DNA of 64,000 bases from positions 10,103,431-10,167,430 of the forward strand of contig NC_088322.1 in the NCBI RefSeq assembly GCF_910592395.1. Reading direction: 5' to 3'. Positions 58,801 through 64,000 of the stretch are shown here, piece by piece (position 1 is the first letter of the stretch; each line of letters begins with the position of its first letter). Source of the DNA: Lineus longissimus. Lineage: Eukaryota > Nemertea > Pilidiophora > Heteronemertea > Lineidae. The notes beneath the pieces were generated by a model that was given only the letters and a program-made list of their open reading frames with translations, did not search any database and had not been told where the DNA came from. A program made the translations under genes and the position numbers.

Positions 58801-61223
58801 CCAAACGCCCGTCAAGTCGATGACGTTTACGCCTGCACCGCGGGAGGAGTTCCCGCTCGTTGACCACCGCCCACCGGAGTTCATCAAGCTGTATATGGAC
58901 ACTACGCTACAGCCAGGAGAGGATGTTACGCTAGAGTGTGCCATTATTGGCAACCCAGCACCAAAGGTAGGCAGTCGCTGTGTTGCCCTAGATTGTCCTC
59001 ATCAGTGGTGATTTTGTCTGTAATGTTGCCTTTGTGGCAAGCCATTGCCATATCTTGGACTGACCTGATCTCTTCCTTTCACAACAGGTGCAGTGGATGT
59101 TCAATGGTGAACCTATTCGTAATAAAGACTACCAGATCAAGCAGGAGGGCAACAAGCACTCCTTGTACATTCCAGAAGTTTTTGATGAGGATTCCGGACG
59201 GTTCTCGATTACTGCTGAGAATCCGTCTGGACGAGCTACGTGCTCCGCCATGTTGACTGTCGAGGAGCCCACGCCAAGCAGGCCTGCTCCTATCAAGGAA
59301 AGGTAAGAATTTAATGGCTTGGACCAAGTACCACAGTACTGAAGTACAGTGCAAAAAGTACAGCAGTTCTGTACAAACAGTTCCTCAGTACTGTGCAAAC
59401 AGTACTGCAGTTCTGTACAAACAGTACCTCAGCACTGTGCAAACAGTACCGCAGGACTGTACAAATAGTACCACAGTACAGTGCAGCACATCTGAGTAAA
59501 GGGAGCTGTTGTGATACAGAAAGTGAGAGTAGGCTTTGTGACGCAGCTGTTAGTCGACCTCATTAACGACCTGACCTTTTAGGACATATCTAGCATGCAT
59601 CACTTCAGATCCCTTCTTACACCCTATAATTCTTCAGTTCCAGCTTCCTGAAGCCTTCAGCGGCCAGGAAGAGGCCAACACCAATCGATATCTCCAAGGC
59701 TCAAACTACATGGCAGCCCAAGCCAATCGCACCAGAGGCAGCACCCAAAGTTTGGGCACCAGTGGCGCCACCATCTCCATTCAAAACGGTGAAGACGCCG
59801 CCAGTCCAGCAGATGAGACCAGTCTCACCACCGATACAGGCTGTGTCGGCACCGCCAGCGTACGCGCCTGTGGAACCAGCATGGCCGACGTCTGCACCGA
59901 TTCAGGCCTTGAAGACGCCACCTGTATTCATGCAGCAGAAGAAGCCGATGTTCGCGCAGAAGTCGCCGCCTGCTCAGCGTCGTGTTGTTACGCCTGTGAA
60001 GTCACCACCAGTGCAGAGGCGGCGTACGCCAGTGTCATCGCCACCGACGCCCAGAAAGGTGCCAGAGTCGCCACCTGTCTATGGCCACGAGAAGCTAACG
60101 ATTGCCCCAGATAGGCCGGAGATGTTCAAATCGACTAAAGATTTGACACCAAAGTTCAAACAAGTTGATGTGACGATCGCTGTTCCAGTGCCGCCCAAGT
60201 TTGTTCAGCCGCTGAAGAACATTGCTGCGGAGGAAGGAACGCGAGTCATCTTTGAGGGAGTCGTCACAGGTGAGTGTATCTTTAATAGAGAAATGAATAG
60301 CCGTATTCCTTGCCGCAGGAAACTTGTTCGTTACTTTGAATTCGGCCCAGTAACACTGCTCCACCAGTAAAAATTCCTCTGCGTGTGTGGTCACAATATG
60401 TTGGCTATCATCTCTTCCTCGGAATAGTTCTATGTCCTATGTCCTTGACGGACGATACCCGAAGCCGTTTACAAATGTATACAACATCCAGTGTTATCAT
60501 CTTCCTGTTTCACAATAAATAAACAAGCAGAAGGTAGAGATACTGAGATCGGCGAGTGGGTCATCAGCAAGTTTTAAAGAGGTTTCGTTCTGCTTCCGTT
60601 TGGTGTATTGCTATTGGTTCTGGTAGTAGATTTTAAGAAATGCGAGTGAACTTTAAAAGTGGAGAACTTGATTTTGTGTTTTAAAAAGTTCAAACTCTTT
60701 AACATTTAGAGGCTTTTGTGACACGTATCCTCTATACTTTAACCCCTTCAGCAGATCAACTTTAGCATCAGAATCAATGAGAAGCTAGCTTGAGATGTCT
60801 ACCTATCAATCGACGGCATTGAAATTGATGACTTTTGGGTTTGTGTCACGGAAACAGAATGGCGTGAAAATGATGCACTTTTTTAACTTTGTAAATTATT
60901 CAAAACAACCCAGCCTCAAGATATATTGTGCACCATTGCTTTCTTCTGCTTTTTTGGTTTGCGATCACTAAAACTTCTCACTGAAAACTTCATCTGAGTA
61001 TCAATTTTTCCATTCCATATTCTAGGATCTCCTGAACCAACCATCAAGTGGTACCGCGAGAGCCGCCCAATCACTGAGAAACCTGACTTTGAGATCTCGT
61101 TCCGTAACAATCGGGTGTCGCTGTCAATCCCGGAAGTCTTTGAGGAAGACGCCGGCAAGTTTACGTGCAAAGCTGACAACATGGCTGGATCGGCGTCCAG
61201 CACTGCTGAACTTATTGTGAAAG
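34751..61223 (+). CDS. CCDC141: CCDC141-like spectrin protein continuing into titin-like Ig domains (3' end open)
   Basis: I placed 33 exons with GT-AG borders and compatible phases at all 32 junctions, about 2,119 codons, ending in open phase 1. Exons 1-21 are spectrin-like helical repeats. Exons 22-23 are a Pro-rich linker and an I-set Ig, which is where human CCDC141 (about 1,530 residues) has its single C-terminal Ig. Exons 24-33 add six more Ig domains and a Pro-rich linker. The N terminus (MSDQ..., VAIQAGRAKIVLAILR, MEVGSSLEEA) and exon 20 (PPQEERINKLSELASQLY) match vertebrate CCDC141. CCDC141/CAMDI is a DISC1- and myosin-II-linked scaffold needed for neuronal migration. The Ig part resembles titin-type cytosolic Igs. 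Whether one transcript spans everything is not shown; a second start in the Ig region is possible. Confidence 0.8.
34877..36552. other. CCDC141-like intron 1
   Basis: No additional coding exon seen. The 3' part (36340-36520) contains decayed copies of exon 2 sequence, described separately. The remainder is AT-rich with no known repeat that I recognise. Confidence 0.55.
36340..36515 (+). pseudogene. Decayed duplicate of CCDC141-like exon 2
   Basis: 'aagtcatgattggatccgag' at about 36354 mirrors the start of exon 2, and 'aagattcagacaatagagcc' near 36458 mirrors its middle, followed by a 'cctctttggagg' counterpart. The acceptor AG is lost in the copy (gaaaagtcat instead of ttcagagtcat). The frame after SHDWIRVKW soon meets a stop. 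It is best read as an old tandem duplication split by later insertion. Confidence 0.72.
36553..41066 (+). CDS. CCDC141: CCDC141-like exons 2-3: spectrin module A1
   Basis: Exons 36553-36675 (123 nt) and 40875-41066 (192 nt), both phase 0. Exon 2 reads SHDWIRVKIQTMEPDLMEVG and continues SSLEEALQLKKELEE. Exon 3 has the CCDC141 signature YHAMAESLGEAWKDL (human YDAMAETLGEAW, from memory). The 4.2-kb intron between them holds several mobile elements. Confidence 0.9.
37208..37362. mobile_element. MITE with TTGTTCAAAA ends, copy 2
   Basis: Left end GCCCGGTTGTTCAAAAGC and right end GTTTTGAACAACCCAGCC are inverted repeats around a roughly 120-bp centre containing 'gtatccttaaggatgttatc'. No transposase is present. 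Copy 1 lies at 31808. Confidence 0.8.
39636..39807. mobile_element. TACAG-ended MITE, copy 7
   Basis: A diverged full-length member, from TACGGTGAAACCTCTCTTAG to GTAGAGCTTCTACTGTA, keeping 'ggacagtggttttggtccc'. Intronic. Confidence 0.78.
40285..40448. repeat. Foldback element, about 70-bp inverted arms
   Basis: The left arm begins ATTGAACCCTCGGCTTCGGA and runs through 'gttaccaagacactctcggg'. The right arm is its near-complete inverse, ending 'cgcctcgggttcaat'. The loop is about 15 bases around 'gagccgacaggcga'. A transcript of this intron would form a long hairpin. Confidence 0.88.
41390..42556 (+). CDS. CCDC141: CCDC141-like exons 4-5: spectrin module B1
   Basis: Exons 41390-41498 (109 nt, ends phase 1) and 42312-42556 (245 nt). 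FGDRMENAAGYF and then LLHDRRRHLEELWLQRKIKL and EQCLQLCQLDQE match human CCDC141 (LLQDRRRQL..., LQICQWDQQE, from memory). It also aligns with SESTD1-like exons 10-11 in length, phase and sequence. Confidence 0.9.
42889..43343 (+). CDS. CCDC141: CCDC141-like exons 6-7: spectrin module A2
   Basis: Exons of 120 nt (42889-43008) and 192 nt (43152-43343), phase 0 throughout. Starts LSDWYKDIGDVYLNQTELG; the second half ends NRRKNLVLAANFFKMAQE. The Trp and the final Phe-Phe helix are spectrin-repeat landmarks. Confidence 0.88.
43650..44234 (+). CDS. CCDC141: CCDC141-like exons 8-9: spectrin module B2
   Basis: Exons 43650-43847 (198 nt) and 44124-44234 (111 nt), phase 0. AFMKLEQIENQLTNTDLPRN begins the module; VLREGRILLERV and VESLQERCISLEEMCREH follow. 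It is shorter than the other B modules (309 nt). Confidence 0.86.
44240..44590. repeat. Degenerate tandem repeat of roughly 100-120 bp
   Basis: Three diverged copies share 'ggccagtgcagg', 'gtatcttacagtcatc' and 'gtgctggag' words, beginning right after the donor of exon 9. The region is intronic and GC-richer than its surroundings. Confidence 0.65.
44845..45538 (+). CDS. CCDC141: CCDC141-like exons 10-11: spectrin module A3
   Basis: Exons of 123 nt (44845-44967) and 192 nt (45347-45538), phase 0. VHTWIVQVGQAVLNNSRDMG begins helix A; the second exon runs AKNRDVEALATAVEDLVKAE and ends LKYVTYLKVSHQ. Same exon lengths as the A modules of SESTD1. Confidence 0.9.
45866..46638 (+). CDS. CCDC141: CCDC141-like exons 12-13: spectrin module B3
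   Basis: Exons 45866-46036 (171 nt) and 46459-46638 (180 nt), phase 0. LTQHMDGVEDTLKTNRHYLQ starts the module; EEDLKLESRKAVFNVETMIT follows. The helices are strongly charged, with no catalytic motif. Confidence 0.86.
47354..48510 (+). CDS. CCDC141: CCDC141-like exons 14, 15 and 16: module A4 with two alternative first halves
   Basis: Exon 47354-47479 (126 nt) reads TIDWVMETEDEMFPAIAGEL; exon 47876-48004 (129 nt) reads TIDWIMLAEKELFQPAIAGR. Both are phase 0, align along their whole length and end in a Lys. Exon 48322-48510 (189 nt) supplies the second half of the repeat (KAQEEIEQHLMTAEALS...). Every other A module has one first-half exon followed by a second half of about 192 nt, so including both would insert half a repeat. 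Mutually exclusive splicing is the natural reading, although the frame permits both. Confidence 0.85.
48740..49066 (+). CDS. CCDC141: CCDC141-like exon 17: spectrin module B4
   Basis: A single 327-nt exon (109 codons), phase 0, holding a complete repeat: LDTLIEETEKEYQASELPTE to EKLEQNLQICQFNYDLRA. The last words match the LQICQ motif at the end of B modules. The intron present in other B modules is absent here. Confidence 0.9.
49463..50171 (+). CDS. CCDC141: CCDC141-like exons 18-19: spectrin module A5
   Basis: Exons of 123 nt (49463-49585) and 192 nt (49980-50171), phase 0. IHYEVDDLNRQLQAKKGDYG, then VIETKIQNFISTAELMLKDK, ending SILFFQIVEE. Exactly the standard A-module exon lengths. Confidence 0.9.
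50623..51042 (+). CDS. CCDC141: CCDC141-like exons 20-21: spectrin module B5
   Basis: Exons 50623-50806 (184 nt, ends phase 1) and 50921-51042 (122 nt). CEEWIREGSQFLFNIGRQAQ begins it. QPPQEERINKLSELASQLY corresponds to the human CCDC141 stretch with QQEERIQEATDLAQHLY (from memory), among the best ortholog markers here. The exon 21 acceptor is the second copy of a 54-bp duplication. Confidence 0.9.
50833..50940. repeat. 54-bp tandem duplication spanning a splice acceptor
   Basis: Copy 1 (50833-50886) and copy 2 (50887-50940) are both 54 bp and include the polypyrimidine tract, the acceptor and the first 20 coding bases of exon 21. Copy 1 reads 'tttccggg' where the functional copy reads 'tttccagg', so the upstream acceptor AG is destroyed. 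Confidence 0.9.
51498..51552. repeat. Perfect 25-bp inverted repeat with 5-base loop
   Basis: The arm 51498-51522 (ggaagaaaagagaaattgcg then atacg) pairs without mismatch to 51528-51552 around the loop 'aatac'. It lies in the intron before exon 22, after a purine-rich run. Confidence 0.93.
51668..52409 (+). CDS. CCDC141: CCDC141-like exons 22-23: Pro-rich linker and Ig domain 1
   Basis: Exon 51668-51858 encodes APPPPSPEVSESPVEEVI and PPKVTQPLRSADVMEG; exon 52189-52409 (phase 2 entry) encodes FTFECRFDSDD, LMWYKDN, and EDTARYTCRATNTAGSVET. It is an I-set Ig with both cysteines, the core Trp and the D-x-A-x-Y-x-C motif. This is the position of the single C-terminal Ig of vertebrate CCDC141. The vertebrate protein then ends in a short hydrophobic segment; here a good donor follows at 52410 and no such segment is seen. 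Confidence 0.9.
53270..53566 (+). CDS. Ig domain 2 (exon 24)
   Basis: One 297-nt exon, phase 1 at both ends, holds a complete I-set domain: ILPPDFAKNLKSADVTEG, FTFECHVTG, VSWFKDD, then HDARYTCKATNQGGESAS. Symmetrical phase-1 Ig exons are the mobile unit of titin-type genes. It is very similar to domain 1 in its first strands (both have the K-x-L-x-SADV-EG pattern), suggesting local duplication. Confidence 0.9.
53892..54361 (+). CDS. Ig domain 3 (exons 25-26)
   Basis: Exons 53892-54046 and 54219-54361 join in phase 0 after SSVFK. AEQPQFREGLKDVTSVEGKP, ICIQCRF, VTWLRGSD, then YPEDSGSYTVLLHNPAGEAS. The second cysteine of the Ig pair is replaced (SYTV), which is common in cytosolic muscle Ig domains. 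Confidence 0.88.
54362..56407. other. Intron between Ig domains 3 and 4
   Basis: A 2-kb AT-rich intron. No coding exon is recognisable in it. Short open frames such as 54708-55146 have no domain resemblance. Confidence 0.6.
56408..57120 (+). CDS. Ig domain 4 (exons 27-28)
   Basis: Exons 56408-56537 and 56940-57120 join in phase 0 after HPEPE. A Ser/Ala linker (ESGASDAGEA) leads into PPVFTQHLVDREVMEGGRAR, LDCIIVGHPEPE, VIWFKHNKPV, and DSGQYKCEANNIHGHAES. Both cysteines and the Trp are present. Confidence 0.9.
56690..56938. repeat. About 94-bp tandem repeat next to an acceptor
   Basis: The word 'ctatccatgtta' occurs at 56712, 56807 and 56901. The last copy runs directly into the 'tccctctag' acceptor of exon 28. 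Confidence 0.82.
57121..58198. other. Intron between Ig domains 4 and 5
   Basis: Contains two diverged copies of a 'gggactgtggggctggagga' / 'ggggctatggggcttgatgg' segment near 57180 and 57305, and a truncated TACAG MITE at 58054-58186. A 182-codon minus-strand frame (57580-58128) is described under rejected items. Confidence 0.55.
58054..58186. mobile_element. TACAG-ended MITE, truncated copy 8
   Basis: It carries 'gctgtccttaatagagaggt', 'cctgattagagaggtcaaat' and a degraded right end, 'aagggagggttcaatgt'. The left terminus is missing. Its right end lies about 12 bases from the acceptor of exon 29. Confidence 0.82.
58199..58401 (+). CDS. Ig domain 5, first half (exon 29)
   Basis: A Ser-rich linker (LSELSDAASIHSFTSEM) then APPRFVMLMKDITCHEGECV, FSCRVTGQPHPNISWYRE, and NSPDFQ before a phase 0 donor. 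The intron falls after the same Phe-x position as in domain 3. The Met at 58246 could serve as an alternative start directly before an Ig domain, but nothing proves its use. Confidence 0.88.
58649..58966 (+). CDS. Ig domain 5 second half, linker, Ig domain 6 first half (exon 30)
   Basis: A 318-nt phase 0 exon: LQMMSIPEAFAEDAGTFMVK (second Cys of domain 5 replaced by Val), a linker with TPEEVIHQTPVKSMTFTPAP, then PPEFIKLYMDTTLQPGEDVT and LECAIIGNPAPK. The linker between the Ig domains is about 35 residues and has no intron. Confidence 0.9.
59088..59302 (+). CDS. Ig domain 6, second half (exon 31)
   Basis: VQWMFNGEPIRNKDYQIKQE, then SLYIPEVFDEDSGRFSITAE; the second Cys is replaced by Ile. The exon ends in TPSRPAPIKE, phase 2. 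The intron within the domain lies before V-x-W as in domain 4. Confidence 0.9.
59319..59490. repeat. Tandem repeat of AGTACNNCAGTNCTGTAC type
   Basis: Roughly eight 20-21-bp half-units such as 'agtacagcagttctgtacaa' and 'agtacctcagcactgtgcaa'. The unit is partly palindromic. It sits at the start of the intron after exon 31. Confidence 0.85.
59638..60269 (+). CDS. Pro-rich (S/T)PPV linker and start of Ig domain 7 (exon 32)
   Basis: A 632-nt exon (phase 2 in, phase 1 out). It starts SSFLKPSAARKRPTPIDISK-AQ and continues with about eight (S/T)-P-P-(V/I/A/T) words: KTPPVQQ, VSPPIQA, LKTPPVF, QKSPPAQRR, VKSPPVQRR, VSSPPTPRK, ESPPVYG. It then enters an Ig domain (VPPKFVQPLKNIAAEEGTRV, IFEGVVTG). 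The first Cys of that domain is replaced by Gly. The linker resembles in style the Ser/Pro-rich linker after the first two Ig domains of vertebrate titin. A second in-frame acceptor AG lies six bases downstream. Confidence 0.88.
61026..61223 (+). CDS. Ig domain 7, second part (exon 33, last placed exon)
   Basis: GSPEPTIKWYRESRPITEKP, VSLSIPEVFEEDAGKFTCKA, then NMAGSASSTAELIVK and a phase 1 donor GTAGGA. No stop follows the domain, so the gene must continue. No further exon was recognised before the window ends. Confidence 0.88.
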
Positions 61224-64000
61224 GTAGGACACTTTTATTGCTCAAGTGCTTTGTTTTCCAATGGATAAGGCGTTGCCTTTTGTCAGAAACTCAAATGCCA
61301 TGAAACTGTGCGTCTTTGATGTATGGTATACATAGAAACGATGATACAACTCAATGCGATGATGTCAGCTAGAGAAGAACAACTTTTCGTTCTTTTTCTT
61401 GGATCAGAGTCTGTATTGAAGAAAACTTCTCATGGTTGCATGGGACATCTATTTCCGTGTTCAAATTGTAAAAAAAGGCCCTTGTAAGCTTTCCCCAACA
61501 CAACCACTTGAAGTTGGTGATTCATTAGAAGTGGCCAAGGTGTCCAATGCACCCACCGCACCTTCTCTTTGCCTCATACTTACTTAGTACTCTTGGTTAT
61601 CCAGTTTCCTCAACTAGTTTCATCATTTGTGCCTCTTTTATGTCAACTAGATAGAATGAAGCTGGTTGTTGCTGGCCTTCCTTTGCTTCTTTGTGTAGCG
61701 GCAAATCTTCTGCAATTTTCTGTCTCTTCTGCCTTGCTATATGTGGTTCGAGTTTTGTCCCTGTTGCTGGAAAATGTTGACAAAGAATCCTTCCAATCCC
61801 TTAACTCTTCCTCGTGGCTGAGCTATTACAATTATTACCCCCCTGATATCTCACTTGCTTGGAGCTTGAAACTACAGATAAAAGTGCTGGGTAATTTGAC
61901 CCTGTGTTCCACAGGTGAATTATAGATCTATCTGCCTTCCTCGAATTCCACTCTCAGTTGGCAGGGATCGCAAGTACATTAATGTACAAAGTTTGGAGTC
62001 AACTTACATTGAAATTGGCGGCAGGTACTTTCAATCCTCTCATTCAATGTAAGTTGCCCAGACTCACCAATGCATTCAGTTTACATATCAGTGCGTTTCC
62101 TTTAGGTTTTGTGGTCAAATCGAGTTGGATTTGTAAGCAAGTACTTTCAGTGCAGGCTGTCAGTTGGCCACTTTCAGAAGTGGTGCGGTTGGCAAGCATC
62201 GCATTCATACGTCAGAGAAGAATGCTACTTCCGCGTTGACGAGTTTCGCTGCTGTTTTTACGGATATCTACACGATGACCGATTTCAGCGCAAAGTGCAG
62301 ATCTCCGGTAGTTGTGGGGCCATACTTGTCTTGCATCTACCGCTGTTAGGTCTCTCGCTTCCCTGCTGGGTTTATGGGGTAGGAGGTCCACGACGAAGTA
62401 AAAACCAATGCATTTTTACTTGTGATTACTTTCGTTTCGAAGACGAGGATCGATTCCTCGAAAAAGGATTTCATTTCTTTGAGATAAAAGGAATTTTATA
62501 TTCGTGTTGGATACCATTTAGTTGTGTTTTTCGAAAATGGCATATCGTTGGGGTGAAGTCTTTTACCATTGGTATGGATATTCAGGTAAATATTTGTCTA
62601 TATTTTAAATGAATTATTTACTAAACTTAAAGACGAGTAGCAAAGGTCTGCTTTTATTAGCCCCTTCTATGGCTGTTAAAATGTTAGTCCTCGATACGGC
62701 CACAGTTCCTTTATCAAGGCTACTCAGAGGTTAAATTTACCTAAACTATAACTATGAACTGTAACTTGAGACACCCCTTGTCAGCTTGAAAGGTTCTTTT
62801 TGGAATTGAGGGCATCATTTCTTAAGAGTAAAGTAAATGGAGCCAAGGACCATCCATAGAACTCTTGGGGAATAGCTTGCCATTAGCTGATCTGGTTGAG
62901 AACCGCCTTGGTTCAACTTAATCATCCAGATGTTGGACGTTTTCTTATCTTTTGTAAGTCGGGGTTAGCTCAATTTATATTTTGTTTTAAAAAATTAGTC
63001 AAGAATGCTGTATTTTATTGGGACTGAGAAAGATGGCTTCGAGACGGACTCCACACAGGTATCAGCTGGATTCCACACAGATATCAGCTAGACTGGCAGA
63101 TTCTGATAAACAATATGGTTCATGTTTCAAGTTATCTGAGCTGGCGCATAGCCATCCTATCCTTCAAATCAAAGGTCAGTGCGGGAATGTGCAATTTCCC
63201 AACGGTATTGTAAGGCCTCCCATCCAATCTTAATGACCCCGCTGCATTATCTTGTAGTGCCTTTTGATGCTGAATCCTAACACCTTTCTTACCAAGCTTC
63301 CTTGCCAACATTGAGGGTGCAAGAAAGGGGGTATCTCCCCCCATCCTGTTAAAGATACGGTACCTTCCACTTTCACTAGAGAAGGCTCAGTTCATGCAAG
63401 GGGCAACTTCTCAATAATAGTAAGAGGAAAATTGTTTTTACATCAAATGGGATCTGGGTCTGTATGGATTCGTAACAAATTGATCCGCTTGGTTATGAAA
63501 GGGAAATAGCCAATGGTTCTGTTCTTGTTTTCAAGCACAGGTTAGGAGAAAGATCGTCTGCTCTGAAGGTTTTGTTGCCCCGAGCAATCTCTTCTTTCTA
63601 ACACCTGATCATGGCTAGCAGACTCTTTACCCATTACCCTTTCTCCCTGGAGGCCACAGATACTCCTGTGTGATCCCCAACAAAATGTTAAGAGAAAAAT
63701 TCCAGTGCGAGAGTAGTTGTTTGATGTTGAACATTTGTTTAATTATTTTTCTGTGGAATGCACCAGACAAAATCCAATGCCGTGCTTTGGTACAGTTCTA
63801 TTTGTTTTTTCAAGTCTTAGACTTCGTTTTCGGTTTGGTGGAAATGGCAAATCTAAAAGTGTTGAGCATTTTGCCTTGGAAGCATCTATTTAGGCGAACA
63901 GAGAAATCAAAAAAGAAACACAGGTGCAAGTTCCCAAAATCTAAATGTCTTCGAGCCTGGAGTTAATGTCGCTATTTTAGGACCAAAAGTTATAAATATC
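61224..64000. other. 3' region without recognised exons
   Basis: Probably the next intron of the Ig gene. Open frames at 61569-61925, 61958-62239, 62109-62612 and 63670-63966 show no Ig, PPV or other domain, and the two longer overlapping frames around 62.1-62.6 kb do not connect to the phase 1 end of exon 33 in a sensible way. No repeat family that I recognise is present. Confidence 0.45.

Noticed and set aside
15278-61223. One single gene from Sec14 to the Ig domains
   Set aside because: The last SESTD1-like exon and the first CCDC141-like exon are not phase compatible (direct joining gives TGA), and the downstream exon has its own CCDC141-type start codon.
62109-62612. 167-codon open frame as an exon of the Ig gene
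   Set aside because: No Ig, Pro-rich or other motif, many Cys/Phe/Trp residues, and no acceptor that connects it to exon 33 in phase without soon meeting a stop.

Overview
The window is nuclear DNA of an animal. Its genes are split into many short exons with GT-AG introns, and they sit among dense short repeats, MITEs and a decayed LINE. The genes are animal-specific families, and the repeat style (many TAGGCCTA-type words, diverse MITEs, simple minisatellites) suggests a marine invertebrate, perhaps a deuterostome. The species cannot be named from the sequence. Every gene I can support lies on the + strand.

Layout. Positions 1-15266 contain no recognisable protein gene. They hold a 15-bp minisatellite, a decayed CR1/L2-like LINE 3' end (minus strand, about 4917-5860), a TTAA-flanked MITE (6257-6571) and a cluster of a TACAG-ended MITE family (12376-14511). 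A gene orthologous to vertebrate SESTD1 (Sec14 domain plus spectrin repeats) starts at the ATG at 15278, and I could follow 15 coding exons to a stop at 32467. After a 70-bp minisatellite and a 1.4-kb gap, a second gene begins at the ATG at 34751. It starts as a clear CCDC141 (CAMDI) homologue with spectrin-like repeats, exons 1-21, and a CCDC141-style proline-rich linker plus Ig domain. The reading frame then continues, with every splice phase compatible, through six more I-set Ig domains and a long Pro-rich (S/T)PPV linker of titin/Z-disc character. The last exon I can place ends at 61223 with an open phase, so the gene runs out of the window or its next exons were not recognised. 61224-64000 shows nothing I can assign.

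The main result is this arrangement. In human 2q31 (from memory) SESTD1, CCDC141 and TTN lie next to one another in the same transcriptional order. Here the same order occurs within 46 kb, and the CCDC141-like and titin-like parts have no visible boundary. The exon structure also suggests that SESTD1 and CCDC141 are tandem duplicates: SESTD1 exons 8-13 (123, 192, 115, 242, 123, 192 nt) match CCDC141-like exons 2-7 (123, 192, 109, 245, 120, 192 nt) in length, phase and sequence. The spectrin part of the CCDC141-like gene is five copies of one two-repeat module. One module carries two alternative first exons (47354-47479 and 47876-48004) that look mutually exclusive.

Likely roles, inferred from the families: the SESTD1-like product is a cytosolic lipid-binding scaffold, and the second product is a long cytoskeletal or sarcomeric scaffold. 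All domain calls were made by eye from translated exons. No database search, RNA evidence or alignment was run.
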